A stretch of 64,000 bases of DNA. Origin: Desulfovibrio sp. Marseille-P6017 (GTDB lineage: Bacteria > Bacillota_A > Clostridia > Peptostreptococcales > Peptostreptococcaceae). How positions within the stretch are numbered: position 1 is the stretch's first letter; each line of letters opens with the position of its first letter. The DNA lies in assembly GCA_900604495.1 (NCBI GenBank), contig UWOR01000007.1:122197-186196 (forward strand). Reading direction: 5' to 3'. The translations under genes were made by a program, and so were the position numbers. Below the pieces are notes generated by a model. That model was not told the DNA's origin, did not search any database, and saw only the letters and a program-made list of their open reading frames with translations. Positions 1-8,876 of this stretch are shown piece after piece.

Positions 1-315
1 ATACTCATCTGCCCTAGAAATCTTTGTAATAATCCCTATTACATCTTTACAAAACATAGTTGCAAATCCTGGTGCTATATAGTTCTCTTGTTGAGTACAA
101 TCATATACTAAAGCTATAACTTTTGCATCCACTGCAGTTGTCGCTAAAGAGGTATACATCCATCTATTCTCCATAAATTCTCCAGGAGTATCTATGGCAT
201 CACTATATATTTCTACAGATTGAGTTTTTCTATACTTTATATCTAAATCGTGCAGTTTTTGACATAATGTAGTTTTTCCACTACCAGTTTTACCCATAAA
301 TATTATTTTTTTCAT
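1..315 (-). CDS. eutP: EutP/PduV-like GTPase, C-terminus cut by window edge
   Basis: Reading leftwards from an ATG at 315, the protein begins MKKIIFMGKTGSGKTTLCQ, with a P-loop GKTGSGKT at residues 8-15 and a G3-like DTPGEF segment. This is the pattern of the small Ras-like EutP/PduV proteins of ethanolamine and propanediol operons, whose exact role is still unclear. About 105 residues are visible; the family is usually near 140-150, so only the tail is missing. It starts 4 bases after the eutS stop, so the two are co-transcribed. The next genes of a eut operon would lie left of the window. Confidence 0.85.
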   Translation of the reverse strand, partial: MKKIIFMGKTGSGKTTLCQKLHDLDIKYRKTQSVEIYSDAIDTPGEFMENRWMYTSLATTAVDAKVIALVYDCTQQENYIAPGFATMFCKDVIGIITKISRADEY

Positions 316-319
316 AAAG

Positions 320-667
320 CTAAGACCTCGTTATCTTTGTAGTTGTAAATTTTAATGTATTGCCTAAAATCATAAGAACTTTATTTAATGCTGATTCTAT
401 AGAACTTATATCTCCCGTTATAACCAAGGATCCACTAAATCTATCTACAAATCCTAGCGATACACCAGATGCTTTAGTAGCTATATCTGCAGCTATGATA
501 GATGCTTCACTAGGTGTTATTGTAAGCACTCCAATAGCTTCTCGCTTATCAACTATAAGACCTATTTTTTGATATAACTCCTCCCTTGGACTTGCTATTA
601 TGTGTGCTAATGTAACTTGTTTACCAGGAACATATTCCTGTATAACTCTTTGTTTCTCTTCTCCCAT
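320..667 (-). CDS. eutS: EutS ethanolamine microcompartment shell protein
   Basis: This 115-residue protein has one BMC domain over nearly all its length, with the EutS-like opening [20 protein letters not shown] and a core containing [19 protein letters not shown]. EutS hexamers form part of the protein shell that confines acetaldehyde during ethanolamine breakdown. A GGAG lies 12 bases before the ATG, which is rather far. The gene heads the visible part of the operon, as in several clostridial eut clusters where eutS is followed by eutP. No clear paired antiterminator hairpins are visible in the short upstream gap. Confidence 0.92.
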   Translation of the reverse strand: MGEEKQRVIQEYVPGKQVTLAHIIASPREELYQKIGLIVDKREAIGVLTITPSEASIIAADIATKASGVSLGFVDRFSGSLVITGDISSIESALNKVLMILGNTLKFTTTKITRS

Positions 668-738
668 ATCTTTAGTAATCTCCTATATCCCTTATTTTAC
701 TTTTATGTAATTATTGTAACATATTTTTATATCATAAT

Positions 739-1275
739 TTATTTATATTTATTTACTAAATCAACTATAGGCTTTATATACTCCTTACAAATCCAATTAC
801 CATATTTTCGACTAGTAGTTTCTATAAAAGCTCTTTCCCATTCTTCATACTGTGACTCATCTTTTTTTATAAGTATTTTTTTTGATATTTGAAATATAAC
901 CCTATCTATTGATTTCATCTTACTTTCATCAAAAGCTCCTCTTAAATAAAAACATGGTATATATTTCATTTCATCAGGAAAATTATTTGATTTTATATCA
1001 AATACAATTCCTGTATCAAATGGAGCTGCTCCTACTGCAAAAACTATAATTTTTTTATCTTCTAAATATTTATAATTGTTTTTTATGAAAGAAAATCCTG
1101 CAATGCCTCTAATATATAGTCCTCCACCATAAACTATAGTGCTATAATTCTTTAAACTATTTACTGATATATCTGATTTTCTATATAAATCTCCATTTAT
1201 TTCTTCACTTAACCATTTAGCATACTTCTCTGTACTTCCATACTTTGATTGATATATAATAGCAGTTTTTCTCAA
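739..1275 (-). CDS. Flavodoxin-domain protein (HemG/MioC-like)
   Basis: The 178-residue protein opens with KTAIIYQSKYGSTEKYAKWL, a flavodoxin FMN-phosphate loop (YxSKYGSTxKYA), followed by IVYGGGLYIRGIAGF and IIVFAVGAAPF, the other two FMN-facing loops of flavodoxin-like protoporphyrinogen oxidases. It is probably a soluble FMN electron carrier or quinone-dependent oxidase; the substrate cannot be read from sequence. The start is TTG, chosen because AAGGAGG sits 8 bases upstream. It lies alone between eutS and the proline-rich protein, all on the minus strand. Confidence 0.75.
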   Translation of the reverse strand: MRKTAIIYQSKYGSTEKYAKWLSEEINGDLYRKSDISVNSLKNYSTIVYGGGLYIRGIAGFSFIKNNYKYLEDKKIIVFAVGAAPFDTGIVFDIKSNNFPDEMKYIPCFYLRGAFDESKMKSIDRVIFQISKKILIKKDESQYEEWERAFIETTSRKYGNWICKEYIKPIVDLVNKYK

Positions 1276-1373
1276 TATCCTATCCTCCTTATATACCTTT
1301 CTTTATCTTCCTATTATGTATATTCTATATATAATTCAAATAACTCAAAAATAACTTATGTTTAAACAAAATT

Positions 1374-1396
1374 AAGGAGCCATATAAAGACTCCTT
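1374..1396 (-). terminator. Short terminator hairpin after the proline-rich protein gene
   Basis: AAGGAG (1374-1379) pairs with CTCCTT (1391-1396). On the minus strand the stem is followed by AATTTTGTTT, consistent with a weak intrinsic terminator just past the stop at 1402. Confidence 0.5.
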
Positions 1397-1401
1397 CACA
1401 T

Positions 1402-1953
1402 TTAATAGTTTTGAACTTTTCTAAATTTAAATCTTGTTCTTGGTCCTGCATTTTCAGCTCTTGCTACTAACATATTATCTGATTCCCTAACTCTTACATA
1501 ATATCCATTTGGAGCTAATAATACATACTCATTTTGACTAGTACTATATATATTAAATATAGATGCACCTTTATTATCTGTATCTGCAATTAAAAATCCT
1601 TTGTCATCAATTCTAATAAAATTTCCACCTCTAATTCTTATTTTAATTTGATTTCTATCAAGAAGTATCATTACAAATACTTGACCATCATTGAAGTATT
1701 CTCCTATTGAGTATAAATATCTATTCGCTCCTACTTGTACAAATTTATCATTAAATACAGATTTTATTTTTATTATAATCCTATTTGTATTTTCATTTGG
1801 TGATTGATTTGGAATTGGTGGAAAATTTGGAAATCCTCCAGGTTGATTTTGTTCATTGTTTGGTGGCATTACTGGTCCTGGTCCATATGGAGGTAAAATA
1901 ATAGGACCCTTTCCTGGAACTATTAAAATTGGCATTCTACTTTTATTTTTCAT
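1402..1953 (-). CDS. Proline/glycine-rich N-terminus with C-terminal beta domain, possible surface protein
   Basis: The 183-residue protein has no signal peptide or membrane segment. Residues 8-55 are a Pro/Gly/Asn-rich tail (for example GKGPIILPPYGPGPVMPPN). Residues 58-183 form repeated short beta motifs such as DKFVQVGANRYLYS, GNFIRIDDKGFLIADTD and NGYYVRVRESDNMLVARAE, a spacing typical of beta-trefoil or fascin-like folds that bind sugar or protein. GGGGG precedes the ATG by 6 bases. The lack of export signals, the unstructured tail and the spore genes elsewhere in the window suggest a spore-surface role, but this is inference; I do not recognise a named family. Confidence 0.6.
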   Translation of the reverse strand: MKNKSRMPILIVPGKGPIILPPYGPGPVMPPNNEQNQPGGFPNFPPIPNQSPNENTNRIIIKIKSVFNDKFVQVGANRYLYSIGEYFNDGQVFVMILLDRNQIKIRIRGGNFIRIDDKGFLIADTDNKGASIFNIYSTSQNEYVLLAPNGYYVRVRESDNMLVARAENAGPRTRFKFRKVQNY

Positions 1954-2118
1954 GTCTATCCCCCTGCTGTAAAATTAATATTCACATTATATTATGTAAT
2001 CAATATAGATAAAGTTCTATAATTCATAAGTAAGTATTTAAATCTAAAATTGATATACCATATATGCTATATTTCACTATTTAGCTCTAAATAAATTATT
2101 TACTAAAATATAAAATAA

Positions 2119-2147
2119 AATCTGGGTGATACTAGATCTCCCAGATT
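2119..2147 (-). terminator. Terminator hairpin downstream of deoC
   Basis: AATCTGGG (2119-2126) pairs perfectly with CCCAGATT (2140-2147), immediately past the deoC stop. On the minus strand it is followed by TTATTTTATATTTT. Confidence 0.7.
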
Positions 2148-2154
2148 CTCATAA

Positions 2155-2805
2155 TTATTTACATATAGTTATTGATGCTGATGCTCCTATTCTTGTAGCT
2201 CCATTATTTATCATAGTTAATGCATCCTCTTTAGTTCTAACACCACCTGATGCTTTAACACCCATTTCTTTACCTACTGTTTCTCTCATTAACTTTATAT
2301 CACTAGCAGTAGCACCACTAGTTGAAAATCCTGTTGATGTTTTTACAAACTCTGCTCCAGCTTCTTTTGATAGCTCACATGCTATAACTTTTTCTTCATC
2401 AGTTAATAAACAAGTTTCTATTATAACTTTTGTTAATGCTCTTCCTTTAGCTGCATCTACAACCGCTTTTATATCATTTTTCACATACTCTAAATCTCTA
2501 TCTTTTAGCTTTCCTATATTTATTACCATATCTACTTCTGTAGCACCTTTATTTATAACATCATCAGTTTCAAATGCTTTAACATTAGTAGTTGTAGCAC
2601 CTAAGGGAAATCCTATTACTGTACAAACATCGACTTCTGTGCCTTTTAATATATCTGACGCAAGTTCTACCATTGATGGGTTTACACAAACAGATGCAAA
2701 GTTATACTCTTTAGCTTCATTACATAATTTTACTACTTCGTCTCTTGTAGCTTCTGCCTTTAATATTGTATGATCTATCATTCTTTCTAATTTTATATTA
2801 TTCAT
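2155..2805 (-). CDS. deoC: Deoxyribose-phosphate aldolase
   Basis: DeoC cleaves 2-deoxyribose 5-phosphate to glyceraldehyde 3-phosphate and acetaldehyde, feeding deoxynucleosides into glycolysis. The 216-residue length is normal. Family motifs are visible: MIDHTILK near the start, [13 protein letters not shown], the region [12 protein letters not shown], the Schiff-base region [11 protein letters not shown], and FVKTSTGF followed by [10 protein letters not shown], which holds the second active-site lysine. The open frame extends 7 codons further, but AGGGAG sits inside that extension 8 bases before the ATG at 2805, so 2805 is the start. It is divergent from a LacI-type regulator with a palindromic operator between them, which suggests induction by a nucleoside or sugar signal. 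Confidence 0.95.
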   Translation of the reverse strand: MNNIKLERMIDHTILKAEATRDEVVKLCNEAKEYNFASVCVNPSMVELASDILKGTEVDVCTVIGFPLGATTTNVKAFETDDVINKGATEVDMVINIGKLKDRDLEYVKNDIKAVVDAAKGRALTKVIIETCLLTDEEKVIACELSKEAGAEFVKTSTGFSTSGATASDIKLMRETVGKEMGVKASGGVRTKEDALTMINNGATRIGASASITICK

Positions 2806-2832
2806 ATGTACAATCTCCCTAATCACAGTATT

Positions 2833-2850
2833 TGAGTAATCGTTTACTCA
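2833..2850. promoter_or_regulatory. LacI-type operator between deoC and its divergent regulator
   Basis: TGAGTAATCGTTTACTCA is an 18-bp near-perfect palindrome around a central CG, the usual shape of LacI/GalR operators. It lies 28 bp upstream of deoC and about 145 bp before the regulator ATG, so the regulator probably represses deoC and possibly itself. Binding is inferred from shape and position. Confidence 0.65.
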
Positions 2851-2994
2851 TTTTTACAAATTGATTATCTCATAATAAATATTTATTTGTCAATATTATT
2901 TTTAGCTTGTTTTGCTCATATTTACATTAATACTTTCATTTGTTATTATATCTTTATAATATTGACTAAAAATTACTTAATCTAAGGAGATTAT

Positions 2995-4002
2995 ATGAAA
3001 AAAAAAGATAACTTATCTATAAAAGAGGTTGCTAAACTTAGTGGTGTATCTGTTGCTACAGTCTCTAGAGTTATAAATAATAATGGAAGATTTTCTGAGG
3101 AAACACGTAAGAAAGTTTTAAGTGTAATACAAGAGTATAATTATACAACTAACATGGCTGCTAAAAGCCTTCGTATTAGTAAATCTAAGACCATCGGTAT
3201 TATAGTTCCTAATATAAATAATACCTTCTTTTCTGAATTAGTCTTGGAGATTGAAAAATTCTTTTTTGAAAATAGTTATTCCGTATTTATTTGTAATACA
3301 AATCAAGATAAAAATAAAGAAATAGATTATATTAAAAGTTTAGATTCTAAATTGGTAGATGGAATTATTTGTATATCATCTATATCTGTTAATCCTATGA
3401 ATTATATAAAAAGAAATATTCCTATTGTATACATCAATAATAGCGATTTTGATAATTCTTTTTGTATCGAGTGTGATCACTATATGGGAGGATTTTTAGC
3501 TACTGAGCACCTTCTAAAGAAAGGTTGTAAAAATATAGTTTTATTAACTAACAATAGAGATGCATCTGCTGTTAATCATAAGGTTAAGGGATTCGAAGAT
3601 GCTATGCAAAAACATAACATTCCTATTTTACCTGAATTAATTTTAAAACTAGAATTAGTTGAAGGAGTTTTTGAAGATTGCCAAAAAGCTATATATAATT
3701 TAATCAAAAATAATACTAAGTTTGATGGTATATTTGCAACTAATGACTTAAGAGCTCATAGTGCTTTAGTTACATTGCAGCAAAATAATATTAATGTGCC
3801 TGATAAAGTTAAAATAATTGGTTATGATGATTCTTATGTGTCAAAGTATTCTAATCCTCCTATAACAACTATTTTACAAAATAAAAAAATACTAGCTTTA
3901 AAAGCATCAAACTTACTATTAAATCTGATGACTGACAAAAATATAAATTCAGATAAAAAAATTATTATTCCAACTGAGTTAATTGAAAGAAAAACTACTT
4001 AA
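2995..4002 (+). CDS. LacI/GalR-family transcriptional regulator
   Basis: The 335-residue length matches the family. Residues 7-60 form the helix-turn-helix and hinge (IKEVAKLSGVSVATVSRVINN), followed by a periplasmic-binding-protein-like effector domain with KTIGIIVPNINNTFFSEL and the C-terminal GYDDSYVSKYSNPPITTI signature. AAGGAG lies 6 bases before the ATG. Its position opposite deoC, with the operator at 2833-2850, suggests that it controls deoxyribose or nucleoside catabolism. The effector is unknown. A strong bidirectional terminator follows. Confidence 0.88.
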   Translation: MKKKDNLSIKEVAKLSGVSVATVSRVINNNGRFSEETRKKVLSVIQEYNYTTNMAAKSLRISKSKTIGIIVPNINNTFFSELVLEIEKFFFENSYSVFICNTNQDKNKEIDYIKSLDSKLVDGIICISSISVNPMNYIKRNIPIVYINNSDFDNSFCIECDHYMGGFLATEHLLKKGCKNIVLLTNNRDASAVNHKVKGFEDAMQKHNIPILPELILKLELVEGVFEDCQKAIYNLIKNNTKFDGIFATNDLRAHSALVTLQQNNINVPDKVKIIGYDDSYVSKYSNPPITTILQNKKILALKASNLLLNLMTDKNINSDKKIIIPTELIERKTT

Positions 4003-4004
4003 AT

Positions 4005-4058
4005 ACTTAAATTAAAATAGACAATATCATACAAAATATAGTCTATTTTAATTTAAGT
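4005..4058. terminator. Bidirectional terminator, 18-bp perfect stem
   Basis: Positions 4005-4022 (ACTTAAATTAAAATAGAC) pair perfectly with 4041-4058. It lies between the convergent lacI-type gene and the glycosyltransferase gene ending at 4079, so it probably serves both. Confidence 0.8.
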
Positions 4059-4078
4059 AAAAGTTTAAAATGTAACAA

Positions 4079-5167
4079 TTATTTCTTATCATTTTTTATA
4101 TTATTCATCTTCTCTTTAATTTGATTTCTATTATATTTAACAAGATAATCATCAGGTTTATATTTTCCTGCCATTTCATTGCAATAATAAGATTCTTCTA
4201 TATTTCCTAACTTATAATAACATACACAAAGTTGAATCCATGGTAAATAAGTGTAAGTATCATGATTTATTAAGCTCATATCACCTTTTTTAGGTCCAGC
4301 TTGCAGTGCAAGCTTATACCAGTATACAGCTTCTTCTATTTTATTGTTTTCTAAAAATTTATATCCTAGTCTACAACAAAAATCCGCTCTTGGTATTCCA
4401 TATTCAAAGGATTTAAGTATATATCTAAATTCATTTTCAGCATCATTTTTAAGTCTGTAACAATCTGCCAGTTTAGAACAAGCACCTTTTATATCTTCTT
4501 CCCATCCTTGATTTGTATTAATAAAATTTATATATTCTTTTATAGCATCATCATACCTTGAGTTATCATATAATTCATTTGCATAGTAATATATATCTCT
4601 TGTAGATAGCTTAATTCCTTTGGCTATTTGCTTTTCATAAATCTTTAAATTTCTATTTGAATATTTTTTTTCTTTTTTATGAACTATATTTATATCAGAG
4701 TCTATTATATTTCCCATAACATCTAAGTACTCATGAATAAAACCTACCCATTTAAAATTTTTACTTCTTTTTACTAATCTATTTCTTTTTAGTGAATATA
4801 TAGGATTTCCATTGTTATCAGTGCTTAATATATAATTCATAGAAACAGCATCAATATTTTCATCTAAATTTTCTTTTAATAATTTTAATTTATTTTGATC
4901 TTTAAGTTCAATAATATCATCCGCATCAAGCCACAATATATAATCTTTACTTGCTTTTGAAAAAGCATAATTCCTAGCCTTTGAAAAGTCTTCGATCCAA
5001 TCAAAGTAGTATACTTTTGCATTCAATTTTTTTGCTTTTTCTATAGTACTATCTTTAGATCCCGTATCTACTAATATAATTTCATCAACTATATCTTTTA
5101 CACAATTTATACATCTACAAATAACATCTTCTTCATCTTTAACTATCATACACAAACTTATATCCAT
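4079..5167 (-). CDS. Family 2 glycosyltransferase with C-terminal TPR-like repeats
   Basis: The 362-residue protein begins with a GT-A domain: SLCMIVKDEEDVICRC, EIILVDTGSKDST, and the metal-binding region YILWLDADD around residues 85-93. From about residue 190 it becomes helical with TPR-like units (YYANELYDNSRYDDAIKEY; EEAVYWYKLALQAGPKKGD). This GT2-plus-TPR architecture is seen in SunS-like and many clostridial protein glycosyltransferases, where the repeats hold the acceptor. No membrane segment is present, so it likely acts in the cytoplasm or mother cell. The acceptor is unknown; the collagen-like and B-repeat proteins in this window are candidates only by inference. Confidence 0.8.
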   Translation of the reverse strand: MDISLCMIVKDEEDVICRCINCVKDIVDEIILVDTGSKDSTIEKAKKLNAKVYYFDWIEDFSKARNYAFSKASKDYILWLDADDIIELKDQNKLKLLKENLDENIDAVSMNYILSTDNNGNPIYSLKRNRLVKRSKNFKWVGFIHEYLDVMGNIIDSDINIVHKKEKKYSNRNLKIYEKQIAKGIKLSTRDIYYYANELYDNSRYDDAIKEYINFINTNQGWEEDIKGACSKLADCYRLKNDAENEFRYILKSFEYGIPRADFCCRLGYKFLENNKIEEAVYWYKLALQAGPKKGDMSLINHDTYTYLPWIQLCVCYYKLGNIEESYYCNEMAGKYKPDDYLVKYNRNQIKEKMNNIKNDKK

Positions 5168-5304
5168 ATTTCCCCCTATATAAAAATAGTAATCTCAATG
5201 AGATCACCTTATTTTCTATATAATATATTATTGTAAATAACTTATTTTCTACCTTAGATTAGCTACTTTACTATATGATTGTTTTTCATTGTATGTTACA
5301 AAAT

Positions 5305-5335
5305 ACCTTAATCTTATATACTTCAAGATTAAGGT
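5305..5335 (-). terminator. Terminator hairpin after MATE gene 1
   Basis: ACCTTAATCTT (5305-5315) pairs with AAGATTAAGGT (5325-5335), eight bases past the exporter stop at 5343. Confidence 0.7.
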
Positions 5336-5342
5336 CTTTTTA

Positions 5343-6776
5343 TTATATATTCATACCACTATCTATAATTTGTTTATTACTATCCTCTATACCTTCAACT
5401 TTCCTTGAGTCTTCTTCAAGTGGTTTTATTTCTTTATTATAAACATATTTAAAGCATATACAACTTAAAATAACTGATGCTATTTCAGATATTGGAAATG
5501 CCCACCATACACTATTTAAGTTACCTGTTTTTGAAAATAAATATGCTACTGGTAGTAATACTACTAACTGTCTACCTACTGATACAATTAAACTTAGTAT
5601 ACCATTTCCTAATGACTGAAACATTGAACCTAATATAATACAGAATCCAGCGAATAAAAAACTTAAACTTATTGTTTTTAAAGCTGGCACACCTATATTT
5701 ATTAATTCTTCAGACGCATTAAACATATTAAGTAATTCTTTTGGAAATACCTGTAATACAAATAATCCTATAAACATCATTCCCATTGCATACATTATAC
5801 TTATTTTCACTGTTTTTATCATTCTGTCTTTATTTTTCGCACCATAATTATATGATACAATTGGAACCATCCCATTATTTAATCCAAATACAGGCATGAA
5901 TACAAAGCTTTGTAATTTAAAATATACACCAAATACAGCTGTTGCAGTAGATGTAAATACTATTAATATTTTATTCATTCCAAAGGTCATAGCAGATGCA
6001 ATTGATCCCATTATTATAGATGGTATGCCTACTGAATAAATTTTCTTTATAATTTTTAAATCTGGTTTGAATCCTTTTACATTTATTTTTATTTCATTAT
6101 TTTTTCTTATATTAAAATAAATTGCTAACATCATTGCTATTATTTGACCACTTACTGTAGCTATTGCAGCACCTGCTATCCCCATTTTAGGAAATCCAAA
6201 TAATCCGAATATTAAAATTGGATCTAATATTATATTTATAATAGCTCCTAAACCTTGAGTTATCATTGTATAAAAAGTTTTTCCAGTTGACTGCATTAAT
6301 CTTTCAAATACAAGTTGACCAAATAACCCAAATGATAACGTTGTACATATTACTAAATAAGAACAACCTCCATCTATAATATCTATTATATTAGTTTGAC
6401 TTTCACAAAAAAGTCTTATACCAAATAATCCTACAAGTAAAAATAAAATATAACTCATTATAGCTAAGAATATTCCATTATTTGCAGCCTTATTTGCTTT
6501 TTCATAATTATTCTCTCCTAATGATTTAGAGAGTAATGCATTTATACCTACACCTGTTCCTGAAGCAACAGCTATCATAAAATTTTGTAATGGAAATGCT
6601 AGTGATACTGCTGTCAAAGCATTTTCGCTAATTTGTGATACAAATATACTATCGACTACATTATATAAAGCTTGAACTAGCATGGATATAATCATTGGTA
6701 ATGACATTGTAATTAATAATTTATTTATAGGCATTATTCCCATTTTATTTTCACATTGATGATTTTTATCTTCCAT
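5343..6776 (-). CDS. MATE-family multidrug exporter (MepA-like), copy 1
   Basis: The 477-residue protein has about twelve hydrophobic segments in the two-bundle MATE layout, starting PINKLLITMSLPMIISMLVQALYNVVDS and including the mid-protein FGLNNGMVPIVSYNYGAKN motif typical of the MepA branch. Such proteins expel cationic drugs using a sodium or proton gradient. The frame stays open to 6872, but GGGGGG lies 8 bases before the ATG at 6776, so that is the start. An 18-bp inverted repeat at 6803-6820 is shared with the MarR/MATE operon near 38 kb, which suggests common control. It is separate from the biotin operon upstream. Confidence 0.9.
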   Translation of the reverse strand: MEDKNHQCENKMGIMPINKLLITMSLPMIISMLVQALYNVVDSIFVSQISENALTAVSLAFPLQNFMIAVASGTGVGINALLSKSLGENNYEKANKAANNGIFLAIMSYILFLLVGLFGIRLFCESQTNIIDIIDGGCSYLVICTTLSFGLFGQLVFERLMQSTGKTFYTMITQGLGAIINIILDPILIFGLFGFPKMGIAGAAIATVSGQIIAMMLAIYFNIRKNNEIKINVKGFKPDLKIIKKIYSVGIPSIIMGSIASAMTFGMNKILIVFTSTATAVFGVYFKLQSFVFMPVFGLNNGMVPIVSYNYGAKNKDRMIKTVKISIMYAMGMMFIGLFVLQVFPKELLNMFNASEELINIGVPALKTISLSFLFAGFCIILGSMFQSLGNGILSLIVSVGRQLVVLLPVAYLFSKTGNLNSVWWAFPISEIASVILSCICFKYVYNKEIKPLEEDSRKVEGIEDSNKQIIDSGMNI

Positions 6777-6802
6777 AAACTCTATCCCCCCTATAATATT
6801 TT

Positions 6803-6820
6803 TAGTTGCATGCACAACTA
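6803..6820. promoter_or_regulatory. TAGTTG-N6-CAACTA operator upstream of MATE gene 1
   Basis: TAGTTG, CATGCA, CAACTA form a perfect 6-6-6 inverted repeat 26 bp before the MATE start codon. The identical arms and spacing occur twice upstream of the marR gene at 38009, so this is probably a site for the same MarR-type repressor. Confidence 0.7.
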
Positions 6821-6917
6821 TATTTTCACAAATATTGGGTATTAAAACTAATAAATAGCTTATAATACCCATTCAATTGAATTGTAGTCTTGTTTATTTT
6901 CATTGTCAACTCATAAG

Positions 6918-8063
6918 TTAGATTTCTAATTTATATTTATTAATAATATCTATCACGTAATCTATATCTTCATAATTATGAGTTGACATAAGAGTTAGCC
7001 TTAATATTGTACAACCTTTTTTAACAGTAGGATTTCTTATTGCAGGTATGAAAATTCCATTTTCTAATAATAACTCACTTAGCTTAACTGCCTTTTCTTC
7101 ATCTCCAATTAATATAGGTATTATTGGAGAATGACTATCTATGTCAAACCCTATTTCATTTAATCTTTTGCACGCATAAGATATATTATTAGATAGCTTT
7201 TCTACTAATTGTATATTTTCATCTATAATTTCTAAACTTTTAATAGCCCCACTTATAACTATAGGTGAAAGTGCAGTTGAAAAAATAAAGCTTCTAGCTT
7301 TATTTCTTAAAAAATCAATTATACTTTCGCTTGCACAAACAAATCCACCTTCGCTCCCTATAGCTTTGCTTAATGTTCCTATAGTTATATCTGGCTTATA
7401 TTTAAAATATTCACTACTACCTCTACCAGTTTTACCAATAACACCAGTAGCATGAGCATCGTCTAATATCGTAAGTAGGTTATATCTTTTAGATATTTCA
7501 TATATCTTATCAAAATTACAAATATCACCATCCATACTAAAGACACTATCACTAACTATAATTCTGTTACTTGGATTTAAAGCTTTTATTTTATTCTCTA
7601 AATCTTTAACATTATTGTGCTTATATACTATTGTTTCGCCTTTAGACAATCTACAACCATCTACTATACTCGCATGGTTTAATTCATCACTAAATATATA
7701 GTAATTCTCATCACATATAGCAGAAATAACACCTAAATTAGCCATGTACCCTGTATTAAATATTAGTGCATCTTCATAGTTTTTAAATTCAGCTATCTTT
7801 CTTTCTAATTTTCTGTGTAAATCATAACTTCCTGTAGTAAGTCTTGATCCACCTGATCCTAATCCATATTTTTGTATAGCCTCTATTGCACTTTGTTTAA
7901 CATCTTCATTATTAGAAAGTCCTAAGTAGTTATTCGATGACATTAAAAGCACTTTCATACCATCTACAGTCGTGTATTTATCTTGTGACTCACTTAAATA
8001 TTTTATCTTTCTATATAAATTATTAGCTTTTATATATTCTAATTTTTTATTTATACTATTCAT
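6918..8063 (-). CDS. bioF: 8-amino-7-oxononanoate synthase
   Basis: BioF condenses pimeloyl-CoA with alanine using pyridoxal phosphate. The 381-residue protein shows SSNNYLGLSNNEDVKQ, GLGSGGSRLTTGSY, FSDELNHASIVDG, ILDDAHATG and the PLP-lysine motif GTLSKAIGSEGG (lysine near residue 232), all typical of the alpha-oxoamine synthases. A start 4 codons upstream is possible, but GGAG 6 bases before the ATG at 8063 favours this one. It is the last gene of the biotin operon, 18 bases after bioW. Glycine C-acetyltransferase is the main look-alike; the operon decides for BioF. Confidence 0.93.
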   Translation of the reverse strand: MNSINKKLEYIKANNLYRKIKYLSESQDKYTTVDGMKVLLMSSNNYLGLSNNEDVKQSAIEAIQKYGLGSGGSRLTTGSYDLHRKLERKIAEFKNYEDALIFNTGYMANLGVISAICDENYYIFSDELNHASIVDGCRLSKGETIVYKHNNVKDLENKIKALNPSNRIIVSDSVFSMDGDICNFDKIYEISKRYNLLTILDDAHATGVIGKTGRGSSEYFKYKPDITIGTLSKAIGSEGGFVCASESIIDFLRNKARSFIFSTALSPIVISGAIKSLEIIDENIQLVEKLSNNISYACKRLNEIGFDIDSHSPIIPILIGDEEKAVKLSELLLENGIFIPAIRNPTVKKGCTILRLTLMSTHNYEDIDYVIDIINKYKLEI

Positions 8064-8081
8064 ATTAATCTCCATATATAG

Positions 8082-8873
8082 CTACAACTTTGTACTTATC
8101 TCGTTATAAGATATACTTTGTTTTATATTTATGTTATTTTTTACTATGACTTTTGTATTTTCAATATAGTTTATAGTATCATTTAGTGTATATTCTTTGT
8201 CTAAAAAAGGGTCATATAAAAATATCCTTCCACCTCTTTTATCACCAATTTCTTTTAAATTATCAAATCTTATGTAACCATATTTTTTACAAGCAATATA
8301 TCCTGCTGTATAATTAGGATCATCAGAGTAACAAATTTCTCCCACTATATTAGGAGCATTAGTTACTTTACTTGATAATGCTAGCGCCTCTGTAAAATGA
8401 GAATTATGTGCTTTACACTTATCTAAATGGTACAAACTATTATCCTCAAAGTCCATATAAGTTGCTCTTATATCTCTTGTTCTATCTTCTTCCAATCTTT
8501 CTAATGTATTTATGTCAAGTAGTATAGCACCTCTCATGTTTTTTATTTCTCTAAATAGCTTTAAAATTTTAATAGATTTATCATTATCTATACCTAACTT
8601 ATTTAATATATATTTTATACATTCTAAACTCTCAAAAATATCATTAGTTTCTATTGTGGTAACTTCTAATGGATTTACAAATTCTAATTTACTCTTACTA
8701 ATTTCTTCTATTTTTATATTTATAAAATCTGATTTTCCTTTGGAATGATTTCTTGCTCTTTTTAGTAATATAAATACTGCATCTTCTAAGTTATATTCAT
8801 CAACTATACACTCTGCTCCAGATATATGTTCATCATTTTTAGATGATCTCATTTTTATACTATACAAACTCAT
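8082..8873 (-). CDS. bioW: Pimeloyl-CoA synthetase (6-carboxyhexanoate-CoA ligase)
   Basis: BioW activates free pimelate with ATP and CoA, supplying BioF. The 263-residue length is normal and the family signatures are clear: YSIKMRSSKNDEHISGAE at the N-terminus, MRGAILLD, RTRDIRATYMD, and near the C-terminus DDPNYTAGYIACKKYGYIR followed by GDKRGGRIFLYD. It lies between the membrane protein gene and bioF. Its presence means this organism makes biotin from pimelate rather than by the BioC-BioH route. Confidence 0.93.
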   Translation of the reverse strand: MSLYSIKMRSSKNDEHISGAECIVDEYNLEDAVFILLKRARNHSKGKSDFINIKIEEISKSKLEFVNPLEVTTIETNDIFESLECIKYILNKLGIDNDKSIKILKLFREIKNMRGAILLDINTLERLEEDRTRDIRATYMDFEDNSLYHLDKCKAHNSHFTEALALSSKVTNAPNIVGEICYSDDPNYTAGYIACKKYGYIRFDNLKEIGDKRGGRIFLYDPFLDKEYTLNDTINYIENTKVIVKNNINIKQSISYNEISTKL

Positions 8874-8876
8874 AAA

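Noticed and set aside
668..738. EutV-type antiterminator hairpins before eutS.
   Set aside because: The gap is only 71 bases and no pair of AGCAANG-type loops could be found.
2126..2773. A 215-codon plus-strand frame opposite deoC.
   Set aside because: It is antisense to a clear deoC with full motif conservation; it has low-complexity Ser/Thr composition and no binding site.
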